NCBI RefSeq assembly: GCF_000974425.1
Contig: NZ_CP010429.1
Coordinates: 5,503,501-5,567,500, forward strand
DNA length: 64,000 nt
Source of the DNA: Spirosoma radiotolerans
GTDB taxonomy: Bacteria > Bacteroidota > Bacteroidia > Cytophagales > Spirosomataceae
Reading direction: 5' to 3'
Shown one piece after another: positions 46,389 to 54,478 of this stretch (positions are counted from its first letter, which is position 1; each line of letters opens with the position of its first letter). The translations under genes and the position numbers were made by a program. The notes beneath the pieces were generated by a model that did no database searches, was not told the DNA's origin, and saw nothing but the letters and a program-made list of their open reading frames with translations.

Positions 46389-48965
46389 ATGACTCATCGT
46401 AATTTGCTTCGGTTTCTGTTTCTGTTTCTGACCTGCTCACGCCCCGCCAGCGCTCAACAACCCGTCATCTTCAACACCAGCCCATCCATCCAACCCGGCG
46501 AAGCACTCAGCCTGCAGGGAAACTTCTCCAGCTCGGCCAAAGCCTTCATGACCGTCGGCGCTTCCACCACCACCACCACCCTGCCCATCCTGGTCCAGAC
46601 CACCGGACAGGCTACCGTCCAGATTCCAGCCAACACCCCCATCGACCGATACCAGATCTGGCTGCAGGACCAGGGAGCGAACTCCCCCCGTGTCACCATC
46701 AACCAGGCCTGGCCCATGCACACCGACTCCCCCGACATCACCCCCGGAGGAACCCTGCGCATCTTCGGCCGTAACCTGCTCCTCAAGCGGGGAACTCCCC
46801 TGGTCCAGCTCACCGAAGGAGCCAACACCCTGCAGGCCTCCGTCATCCCCAACCAGAGCGACGCCTTCTGCCTCACCATCCAGCTGCCCGCCACCATCCA
46901 GCCCGCACGCATCTACACCCTCAAGGTATCCAATGGACTCGGCGGAGCCGACGCCTTCACCCCACTCGAACAGCCCCTGACAGCCATCCCGGCCGCCACC
47001 GACTACTTCCAGCTGGGCCTGCCCTGGGCCAGCAAGCTGACCTTCTATGGCAACGTCTACAACGTCAAGACCGATCCCCGGCTCGCCCGCAAAGCCATCG
47101 GCGATGGGCAGGCCAACGACCAGCCCGCCATCCAGGCCGCCATCGACCGGGCCAGCGCCGATGGGGGCGGCATCGTCTACCTGCCAGCGGGCACCTACAA
47201 GCTGACCTCCCCCTACTTCGAGTACATCCACATGCGGGACCGGGTGGTCCTGCAGGGCCAGGGCAAGGACCGAACCCTGCTCAAGTTCGGCTACCAGCTC
47301 GAGGCCCCCCACATGGGCCTCTACTGGCCACCCATCACCACCCAGGCCGGGCTGGCGGACCTGGCCCTGATCAACGTCGACAACTCGGGCAGTGAGCAGG
47401 TGGGCAACATGCGGGGGCAGGCCAGGGAGGCCTTCCTGCTGCGGGTGCGCTTCGCCCTCAACCAGGGCGACTGGCTGTGGTGGGCCAACTCGGAGAAGAT
47501 CCTCATCGCGGGCTCGGACTTCACCCAGGGCGTCGATAGCCGCACCAACTACCACGGCCCGCTGATGCTCAATGGCTGCGTCAACTTCGTGGTCCGCGAC
47601 AACACGTTCACCTATGCGGTCGATGGGCTCAACTTCAACTTCGCCCACGATGGCATCTTCCAGAACAACCAGGTCTACCGGGATGGCTCGGCGCGTTACC
47701 CCACCAGCACGGTCAACCACGTGCTGGTGGTCAACTTCACTTACAACCTGGCGGTGCTCGACAACGTCTTCAAGGTCATCAACGGCCCGGCCCAGAACCG
47801 CAACGATGGGGAGACCATCATCAGTGAGGGGGGGGGCGGTGACCGCATCGATGAGGAGACGGGGACGGTCAGTTGGGCGGGGGGTGTGAACCTGCGGGAC
47901 GAGAGCAAGAACTGGGGCCCCGCCCGGCTCAGGCCGGTGGTGGCCATTGTGAGTGGGAGGGGCATGGGGCAGTGGCGGTGGATCACCAGCCGGAGTGGCA
48001 ACACGCTGAGTCTGGACCGGGCCTGGGATGTGGCGCCCGAAGGGGGGAGCCGGTACACGATCTTCAACTGGGGCTCGCGCAACTGGCTGGTGTCGGGCAA
48101 CTACATGGAGGGCAACCGGCGGGGCATCACTCTGTATCACAATGCGACCACCCAGGTGGCTCTGGTGATGAACACGCTGGTCAACAGCGGCTCGATTGAC
48201 CTGACGCCTATGCAGCTCAATGACGGCAGTCAGAAGTTCATTCCCATGTACACCAACCAGATCGTTGGTAATCTGGTTGCCAATACAAATGGCTCGAACG
48301 GGGTGTTCATTGGGGTGCATACCGTGCAACATGCGCAGGAGCGTACGTTTGGCACCTCGGTAATTGGCTTGGAAGTACGTGGAAATAATGTCGTTGCCGG
48401 ACATCCCAACACACCTGCCATTGTGGACGACACCTTCCCCGAAGGCTACCTGAATTATCTCGAATACCACCCTATTACGTTCTACAACGATGAACGTATA
48501 CCGGCCATATTGGGCAGCATTTTTCAGAATAACTCGGCGACCAACTGCGATAATGCCCTCTACCTGAATTCGGGTTCTTACAATACGTATATCTGTAATC
48601 TGAGCCAGGACAATACCCCTAACTTACTAAAGGACACCCAATTAGATCGGGTTACGCATGCCGCCGTTGCCACGACTTCCTGCACACCCCTTCCGCAACG
48701 ATCGGGTCGGCTGGCGGAGGCCGAAGAACTTATCATAAAAGCTTATCCAAACCCGGCTACGTCTGAATTGCATGTAAGCCTGTCCAGTGCGGGTGCCCGC
48801 CTGCTTATTTATTCAGAAATGGGGGTAATTCTTATGGATAGCCGTACCGATACGGCGGAGGCCAAACTGGACATACATCGTTTTGCGCCCGGCGTGTATA
48901 CTTTACTCGTTATACCCGACAAAGGGCCACAATCCAAGCAGCACTTTATTAAACAGGATGGCTGA
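46389..48965 (+). CDS. T9SS-sorted parallel beta-helix (pectate-lyase-like) protein, copy 1
   Basis: This 858-residue secreted protein has a signal peptide ending RPASAQQ. Two IPT/Ig-like beta-sandwich modules follow (about 25-110 and 115-215). A Pectate_lyase_3-type right-handed beta-helix runs from about 235 (GDGQANDQPAIQAAIDRA, GGGIVYLPAGTY) to about 720. A T9SS sorting tail (KAYPNPATSELHVSL to GVYTLLV) ends it. Such helices bind or cleave acidic polysaccharides, and colanic-acid loci carry the beta-helix protein WcaM, so it probably acts on the exopolysaccharide made here as a lyase, epimerase or binding protein. The first 1.8 kb is nearly identical to copy 2 and very GC-rich. After about 48200 composition becomes ordinary and the copies diverge. 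Confidence 0.88.
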   Translation: MTHRNLLRFLFLFLTCSRPASAQQPVIFNTSPSIQPGEALSLQGNFSSSAKAFMTVGASTTTTTLPILVQTTGQATVQIPANTPIDRYQIWLQDQGANSPRVTINQAWPMHTDSPDITPGGTLRIFGRNLLLKRGTPLVQLTEGANTLQASVIPNQSDAFCLTIQLPATIQPARIYTLKVSNGLGGADAFTPLEQPLTAIPAATDYFQLGLPWASKLTFYGNVYNVKTDPRLARKAIGDGQANDQPAIQAAIDRASADGGGIVYLPAGTYKLTSPYFEYIHMRDRVVLQGQGKDRTLLKFGYQLEAPHMGLYWPPITTQAGLADLALINVDNSGSEQVGNMRGQAREAFLLRVRFALNQGDWLWWANSEKILIAGSDFTQGVDSRTNYHGPLMLNGCVNFVVRDNTFTYAVDGLNFNFAHDGIFQNNQVYRDGSARYPTSTVNHVLVVNFTYNLAVLDNVFKVINGPAQNRNDGETIISEGGGGDRIDEETGTVSWAGGVNLRDESKNWGPARLRPVVAIVSGRGMGQWRWITSRSGNTLSLDRAWDVAPEGGSRYTIFNWGSRNWLVSGNYMEGNRRGITLYHNATTQVALVMNTLVNSGSIDLTPMQLNDGSQKFIPMYTNQIVGNLVANTNGSNGVFIGVHTVQHAQERTFGTSVIGLEVRGNNVVAGHPNTPAIVDDTFPEGYLNYLEYHPITFYNDERIPAILGSIFQNNSATNCDNALYLNSGSYNTYICNLSQDNTPNLLKDTQLDRVTHAAVATTSCTPLPQRSGRLAEAEELIIKAYPNPATSELHVSLSSAGARLLIYSEMGVILMDSRTDTAEAKLDIHRFAPGVYTLLVIPDKGPQSKQHFIKQDG

Positions 48966-49497
48966 GACAACTTCATTTTCCATCAAATTCATGCGTCCAT
49001 TTTAAGCTGTATAAGATGAGTACGTGATGTAATTAATAAGCGCTGATTACAGTAGAAAATCGTGTAAGGGCAATGGCATTCCTGTTATTGGAATGCCATT
49101 GCCCTTATGTGTTTTGGCGAATTACGTCCGACCATAATAACAACGGATGAAGCGGTTCATATCGTCACCTAAATAGCTGACATACAGACTTAAACAAAAA
49201 CTACCGTATAGTATTTTTATGCGTTATCTGTCGCAAAGCATTAGCTAAGAAATGTATATTTACCTTATACCCAAGCCCCTGATTGGGCAAAAAATAACCC
49301 ACCCGGATACACGTATTCGTTTTATGTATTTTGAAAACTAGGACCATCTGGTGGTTTATTAAAATCTTTATTTGAGATACATGTACTCGATAAGAAGGGG
49401 TAGTGGATGGTTCGTCTCAGGGCATTGATAAATCATTGATCTGAACTTTTTATTAGTCGACATCGGAGGCTTACTCTCCTACCAAACCTGTTTCTTT
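48966..49497. other. 532-bp spacer between the tandem beta-helix genes
   Basis: It holds the hairpin at 49065-49107, then AT-rich sequence without a recognisable gene. It is not similar to the region upstream of copy 1, so each copy has its own upstream control region. Confidence 0.5.
49065..49107 (+). terminator. Perfect hairpin after copy 1
   Basis: Eighteen-base exact arms (49065-49082 and 49090-49107) flank a seven-base loop, 100 bases after the stop. A weak T-rich stretch follows. Confidence 0.6.
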
Positions 49498-52059
49498 ATG
49501 ACTCATCGTAATTTGCTTCGGTTTCTGTTTCTGTTTCTGACCTGCTCACGCCCCGCCAGCGCTCAACAACCCGTCATCTTCAACACCAGCCCATCCATCC
49601 AACCCGGCGAAGCACTCAGCCTGCAGGGAAACTTCTCCAGCTCGGCCAAAGCCTTCATGACCGTCGGCGCTTCCACCACCACCACCACCCTGCCCATCCT
49701 GGTCCAGACCACCGGACAGGCTACCGTCCAGATTCCAGCCAACACCCCCATCGACCGATACCAGATCTGGCTGCAGGACCAGGGAGCGAACTCCCCCCGT
49801 GTCACCATCAACCAGGCCTGGCCCATGCACACCGACTCCCCCGACATCACCCCCGGAGGAACCCTGCGCATCTTCGGCCGTAACCTGCTCCTCAAGCGGG
49901 GAACTCCCCTGGTCCAGCTCACCGAAGGAGCCAACACCCTGCAGGCCTCCGTCATCCCCAACCAGAGCGACGCCTTCTGCCTCACCATCCAACTGCCCGC
50001 CACCATCCAGCCCGCACGCATCTACACCCTCAAGGTCTCCAATGGACTCGGTGGAGCCGACGCCTTCACCCCACTCGAACAGCCCCTGACAGCCATCCCG
50101 GCCGCCACCGACTACTTCCAGCTGGGCCTGCCCTGGGCCAGCAAGCTGACCTTCTATGGCAACGTCTACAACGTCAAGACCGATCCCCGGCTCGCCCGCA
50201 AAGCCATCGGCGATGGGCAGGCCAACGACCAGCCCGCCATCCAGGCCGCCATCGACCGGGCCAGCGCCGATGGGGGCGGCATCGTCTACCTGCCAGCGGG
50301 CACCTACAAGCTGACCTCCCCCTACTTCGAGTACATCCACATGCGGGACCGGGTGGTCCTGCAGGGCCAGGGCAAGGACCGAACCCTGCTCAAGTTCGGC
50401 TACCAGCTCGAGGCCCCCCACATGGGCCTCTACTGGCCACCCATCACCACCCAGGCCGGGCTGGCGGACCTGGCCCTGATCAACGTCGACAACTCGGGCA
50501 GTGAGCAGGTGGGCAACATGCGGGGGCAGGCCAGGGAGGCCTTCCTGCTGCGGGTGCGCTTCGCCCTCAACCAGGGCGACTGGCTGTGGTGGGCCAACTC
50601 GGAGAAGATCCTCATCGCGGGCTCGGACTTCACCCAGGGCGTCGATAGCCGCACCAACTACCACGGCCCGCTGATGCTCAATGGCTGCGTCAACTTCGTG
50701 GTCCGCGACAACACGTTCACCTATGCGGTCGATGGACTCAACTTCAACTTCGCCCACGATGGCATCTTCCAGAACAACCAGGTCTACCGGGATGGCTCGG
50801 CGCGTTACCCCACCAGCACGGTCAACCACGTGCTGGTGGTCAACTTCACTTACAACCTGGCGGTGCTCGACAACGTCTTCAAGGTCATCAACGGCCCGGC
50901 CCAGAACCGCAACGATGGGGAGACCATCATCAGTGAGGGGGGGGGCGGTGACCGCATCGATGAGGAGACGGGGACGGTCAGTTGGGCGGGGGGTGTAAAC
51001 CTGCGGGACGAGAGCAAGAACTGGGGCCCCGCCCGGCTCAGGCCGGTGGTGGCCATTGTGAGTGGGAGGGGCATGGGGCAGTGGCGATGGATCACCAGCC
51101 GGAGTGGCAACACGCTGAGTCTGGACCGGGCCTGGGATGTGGCGCCCGAAGGGGGGAGCCGGTACACGATCTTCAACTGGGGCTCGCGCAACTGGCTGGT
51201 GTCGGGCAACTACATGGAGGGCAACCGGCGAGGCATCACTCTGTATCACAATGCGACCACCCAGGTGGCTCTGGTGATGAACACGCTGGTCAACAGCGGC
51301 TCGATCGACTTGACTCCTATCCAGGTCGACGACGGCAGTCAGAAGTTTATTCCCATGTACACCAATCAGATCATGGCCAATTCCGTCTCGAATACGGATG
51401 GCTCGAACGGGGTGTTCATTGGGGTGCATACCGTGCAAGCTATACAGGAGCGTACGTTTGGCACCTCGGTGATCGGGCTGGAGGTCCGCAACAATAACTT
51501 ACTCACGGCCCATCCCAACATTCCGGCTATTGTGGATGCGCCCTTCCCCGAAGGTTACCTAAACTACTTGCAGTTTCAGCCACTCCATAAACCGTATGTT
51601 GAAGATAATATACCGGCCATATTGGGCAGCGTTTTTCAGAATAACACGGCCGCCAATTGTGATAATGCGCTATATGTAAATTCCGGCTCTCACAACACAC
51701 TTGTGTGTGGCATGAGTTTAGAGAATACAACCAATTTGCTCAAAGATGACCGCCTTGATGGGACTAGTCTGACGTCTATTGGAACGACGATATGCGTAGC
51801 CAGCCCGATCGGTACACCACGCTCAGATGTACGGATTTACCCGAATCCGGCGACCAGTGAATTACACGTACAGTTGTCTACTGCGGGTGCCAAGTTTAAG
51901 GTGTATTCGACGGCGGGCGTGCTGCTTGTCGATACCCGCTCCTCAACGAATGTCATTGATCTGGATGTACAGAGTCTACCAACCGGAAGGTACGTTCTGC
52001 TGGTTGAGCCCGACGAAGGCGGTATGATCAGTCATAACTTTATTAAGCAGAGACTCTGA
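49498..52059 (+). CDS. T9SS-sorted parallel beta-helix protein, copy 2
   Basis: This 853-residue paralog of the preceding protein is identical in sequence over about the first 600 residues: signal peptide, two IPT/Ig-like modules and most of the beta-helix. The last 250 residues, including the end of the helix and the T9SS tail (RIYPNPATSELHVQL to GRYVLLV), differ at many positions. Nucleotide identity begins at the start codon and not before it. The few differences I found in the shared tract are silent, which points to recent duplication or gene conversion under constraint on the protein. The role is expected to match copy 1, with any difference in ligand or anchoring lying in the C-terminal part. 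Confidence 0.88.
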   Translation: MTHRNLLRFLFLFLTCSRPASAQQPVIFNTSPSIQPGEALSLQGNFSSSAKAFMTVGASTTTTTLPILVQTTGQATVQIPANTPIDRYQIWLQDQGANSPRVTINQAWPMHTDSPDITPGGTLRIFGRNLLLKRGTPLVQLTEGANTLQASVIPNQSDAFCLTIQLPATIQPARIYTLKVSNGLGGADAFTPLEQPLTAIPAATDYFQLGLPWASKLTFYGNVYNVKTDPRLARKAIGDGQANDQPAIQAAIDRASADGGGIVYLPAGTYKLTSPYFEYIHMRDRVVLQGQGKDRTLLKFGYQLEAPHMGLYWPPITTQAGLADLALINVDNSGSEQVGNMRGQAREAFLLRVRFALNQGDWLWWANSEKILIAGSDFTQGVDSRTNYHGPLMLNGCVNFVVRDNTFTYAVDGLNFNFAHDGIFQNNQVYRDGSARYPTSTVNHVLVVNFTYNLAVLDNVFKVINGPAQNRNDGETIISEGGGGDRIDEETGTVSWAGGVNLRDESKNWGPARLRPVVAIVSGRGMGQWRWITSRSGNTLSLDRAWDVAPEGGSRYTIFNWGSRNWLVSGNYMEGNRRGITLYHNATTQVALVMNTLVNSGSIDLTPIQVDDGSQKFIPMYTNQIMANSVSNTDGSNGVFIGVHTVQAIQERTFGTSVIGLEVRNNNLLTAHPNIPAIVDAPFPEGYLNYLQFQPLHKPYVEDNIPAILGSVFQNNTAANCDNALYVNSGSHNTLVCGMSLENTTNLLKDDRLDGTSLTSIGTTICVASPIGTPRSDVRIYPNPATSELHVQLSTAGAKFKVYSTAGVLLVDTRSSTNVIDLDVQSLPTGRYVLLVEPDEGGMISHNFIKQRL

Positions 52060-52649
52060 TTTTAATTAACCAACCTATTTTGATTTAACGTGTATTCGGC
52101 ATAGCCTGCACTTGGTAGGCAGTTACGCACCGTAGCTGTTTAAATTTTTACTTTTAGCTATTTTTTATCATTTCGACCTTAGTATGAATGACAAAAAATA
52201 GCTAGTTCGGGCACGTTTAAAATGGTTAAAGCCCTACCAGAACGACAAAGCTAACCCCAAAATCACGTTAACATAACAACCAACCTGGTTCTCAATCTGG
52301 CCTATACGGGTAAACTTATCGCCAGGTAAAGAGTGGTTTATCCGGCAATGGCAACCTTGATCTTACCCTTTTTACTGAATGGAAATTCAGGCTGATTCTC
52401 AATAGGTTAACAAGTTATTATCTGGATTATCTGTTATAATTGATCACACTTATTAAAAATATTAAATAGCTACGCTATAATTTTAATCTGGTAGACTAAA
52501 TTACTACACTTATCTTTTTTAAGAATCCTATATATATACAGAATTGTACTATTGTCAATAGTATACAGGGCCATTCCGACTACCTCCTCACAACTACCCG
52601 CCATCTGGCAAAACAAGTTTATTTGTTTCAAACAAAGGTAACTATCTGT

Positions 52650-52714
52650 AAATCAGAAGCCTTAGTTGCTTTCTATAATCTAATTGAGTAGTCTTGCCAT
52701 AAGACTTTTTATCC
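52650..52714 (+). ncRNA. Conserved 65-base element, copy 2 (candidate small RNA or attenuator)
   Basis: It aligns without gaps to 30200-30264. Its 3' end is a compact hairpin, AGTCTT and AAGACT around a five-base loop, running into TTTT, like an intrinsic terminator. The conserved 5' part starts AAATCAGAAG. It may be a short transcript or a terminator-like leader upstream of the small ORF and the receiver gene. Confidence 0.42.
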
Positions 52715-52784
52715 TCTGTATACACTTCGCTAAAAGTGTCGGAAGTGGATACTCAGGAAGCTATATTGACTCTACTACTCTCTT

Positions 52785-52934
52785 ATGAAACATCTTCTTT
52801 CTACTCCCGCGCCTGCCCGGCCACCTCTCCTTATCACCCTTGGGTCAACTCGTAAGTTCACCCCTCAGAATCCTGCCCCGGAAAACGGGGAGCTTCTCAG
52901 GATCGCTCTCTTAGGCTATTCAACAACGCACTGA
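52785..52934 (+). CDS. Candidate 49-aa small ORF (MKH type, copy 2)
   Basis: It starts MKHLLSTPAPARPPLLITLG, 71 bases after the conserved element, and stops at TGA. It is Pro-rich in the first third. The local base composition rises to near coding levels here compared with the AT-rich flanks, which is mild support. No family is recognised. Confidence 0.3.
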   Translation: MKHLLSTPAPARPPLLITLGSTRKFTPQNPAPENGELLRIALLGYSTTH

Positions 52935-53213
52935 AACCCCAAACAGGTTTGCCCTATCTGGTGCGCTGAAGCAATCCGGCAGAGCTAACTCAGACTAAGG
53001 TTTCGATCAATACGGTCTGCTGAACCAGGAAAACCAACAAATTATAAACTAAAGGCAAAAGCTTTTTTACTAGCGTCTTAGCCCGGACTATCCGTAAAAA
53101 AATACGCTTTATATCATGTCCGCTGCGTCCGATGCCCACCAGAAATGTATATGGTGATTCTTTACGTTTATCCTTAACTATTAAATAACGAACGACTTAA
53201 CACGCTCCCATTC

Positions 53214-53690
53214 ATGGCTACCACTACTAATCCAAAACGTCGGAAGGCAACCCGGACACCGATCCTGGTTGTTGAGAGCAACGCCGATCACTGGCTCATC
53301 ATCCGCTCGGCGCTGGCTCAGTGCTTTCCTGAAGTAGAACCGATCTGGATGAATCATGGCTCCCAAACCTTGTCTTACCTGGACAAGTGTTTGTCTGACA
53401 GCAATCGGTTACCCCGGCTGATTTTGCTGGAACCCTATCTCCCAAGCCAGGAAGATGGTTGGGCGCTGTTAAAGTCGATCAAAGCGCATCCACAGTATCA
53501 ACACATTCCGGTTATCACCCTGAGCCATTCCCAGGATTACAAAGACATTGTCAAGTCGTATAGCTTCAGTGTAGCCGCTTACATCACCAAGCCTACGGTT
53601 TACCATAAATGGCTTTCGTGCTTTTATACTTTACGGCGCTATTGGTGGGAGTTGGCCATTTTACCCGCTCCCGCCCTGCTGCCTGATTAA
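53214..53690 (+). CDS. Stand-alone receiver-domain protein with altered phospho-site
   Basis: This 158-residue protein folds like a CheY receiver: strand 1 TPILVVESNADHW, strand 3 PRLILLEPYLPSQEDGW, strand 4 IPVITLSHSQD and strand 5 AAYITKPTVY. The switch Thr or Ser and the Lys of the KP motif are kept. The phospho-accepting Asp is replaced by Glu (LLEPYLP, where LLDxxLP is normal), and the acidic pair after strand 1 is Glu-Ser rather than Asp-Asp. It may therefore be locked in an active-like state or regulated by means other than phosphorylation. No output domain follows. It lies downstream of the second conserved element and converges with the next gene. Confidence 0.8.
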   Translation: MATTTNPKRRKATRTPILVVESNADHWLIIRSALAQCFPEVEPIWMNHGSQTLSYLDKCLSDSNRLPRLILLEPYLPSQEDGWALLKSIKAHPQYQHIPVITLSHSQDYKDIVKSYSFSVAAYITKPTVYHKWLSCFYTLRRYWWELAILPAPALLPD

Positions 53691-53725
53691 TGCCTTTAAA
53701 CTTTTCATTTCGCCTATTCGGGCGA

Positions 53726-53780
53726 CAGGCCAATGAGTATACAGCCATCCGTTAACGGGTCATGTATACTCATTGGCCTG
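53726..53780. terminator. Hairpin between convergent genes
   Basis: Seventeen-base exact arms (53726-53742 and 53764-53780) flank a 21-base loop that itself contains the palindrome CCGTTAACGG. It probably terminates both flanking genes. Confidence 0.6.
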
Positions 53781-53793
53781 TAAAAATGGCTTC

Positions 53794-54378
53794 CTAGCGC
53801 TCTCTGGCCGGTAGACGATCCAGTAAATCGCGCTGATAACGGTCTGAAAACGGCTCCAATTCTCGGTACAAGCGTATTGTCGGATTGGCTACGTTGAGCG
53901 GGCGAATCACCCGCCGACGAGAAACAAAGCTGCTGATGGCCGAACTTAACAAAAGTCCCGCGACGGCCCCTCCGGCTGCGGCAAACGTGACCGTTACCCC
54001 GTGTAAGACTGGGCTTCGGTAGGGTGTTTCCGTTGCGACATAGCCGACCCCTAAACCCCCCAGTATAGCCCCCGTAATTTGTACTTCTTTTTTACTCTCC
54101 CGTCGAAGTACTACCCGCCGAATCGACTGTAAGGGGATGCGGTTCGTCCAGTAATTGTCATATACGTACAAGTTGGCACTGTCTATATCCCGAAAAGGCC
54201 CCCGAAATCGGCTCCCATCTTTTGTCGTCACCCTTACCTGATAGCTGTCTTTACCTGAGTGCTGGGCTCGCAATGGATTTATGGACAACGCTATGGGCAG
54301 GACTAACCACCCATAGTAGCGCCAAAACCGGTGCAGACGCTTACCGCCTGGCCTACAAGTGATATTTACACAAATCAT
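53794..54378 (-). CDS. Hypothetical membrane or exported protein
   Basis: I do not recognise this 194-residue protein. Its N-terminus has a long basic head then WLVLPIALSINPLRAQ, a signal-like segment. The middle has a polar beta-type stretch (YQVRVTTKDGSRFRGPF, SIRRVVLRRESKKE) similar to small RNA- or ligand-binding barrels. A glycine-rich hydrophobic segment follows (ITGAILGGLGVGYVA, then FAAAGGAVAGLLLSSAI). The C-terminus is Arg-rich. No earlier or later Met gives a better start. Confidence 0.6.
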   Translation of the reverse strand: MICVNITCRPGGKRLHRFWRYYGWLVLPIALSINPLRAQHSGKDSYQVRVTTKDGSRFRGPFRDIDSANLYVYDNYWTNRIPLQSIRRVVLRRESKKEVQITGAILGGLGVGYVATETPYRSPVLHGVTVTFAAAGGAVAGLLLSSAISSFVSRRRVIRPLNVANPTIRLYRELEPFSDRYQRDLLDRLPARER

Positions 54379-54439
54379 GGCAAGGGGCGTATCACGGGCA
54401 ATCCTGCGTTTATCAATAGCTTAACCTACGTTTTTCTGC

Positions 54440-54447
54440 TATGTTTG
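54440..54447 (+). promoter_or_regulatory. Candidate -7 box before the TlpA-like gene
   Basis: TATGTTTG matches TAnnTTTG and ends 31 bases before the start codon. No -33 TTTG is found at 19 bases. Confidence 0.4.
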
Positions 54448-54478
54448 AGCACTACAACCAGCAAACGAACTATTTATT

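Larger units (their letters stand above)
52060..53213. other. 1.15-kb AT-rich spacer with the second conserved element
   Basis: No normal-size gene is visible. It contains AAGTTTATTT at 52615-52624, the 65-base element (52650-52714) and a 49-codon ORF starting MKH (52785-52934). The homology with the 29.6-30.8 kb spacer extends about 30 bases upstream of the element. Confidence 0.55.

Noticed and set aside
46561..46600. CACCAC-type tract in the beta-helix gene as a phase-variable repeat
   Set aside because: The repeat is short, codes for a Thr run in frame and is identical in both copies, so slippage is not supported.
46437..48470. 677-codon open frame on the minus strand across beta-helix copy 1 (and 630 codons across copy 2, 49546-51438)
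   Set aside because: It is codon-aligned with the sense gene, so it stays open only because the GC-rich sense frame avoids TTA, CTA and TCA. The translation is low-complexity and has no signal or domain.
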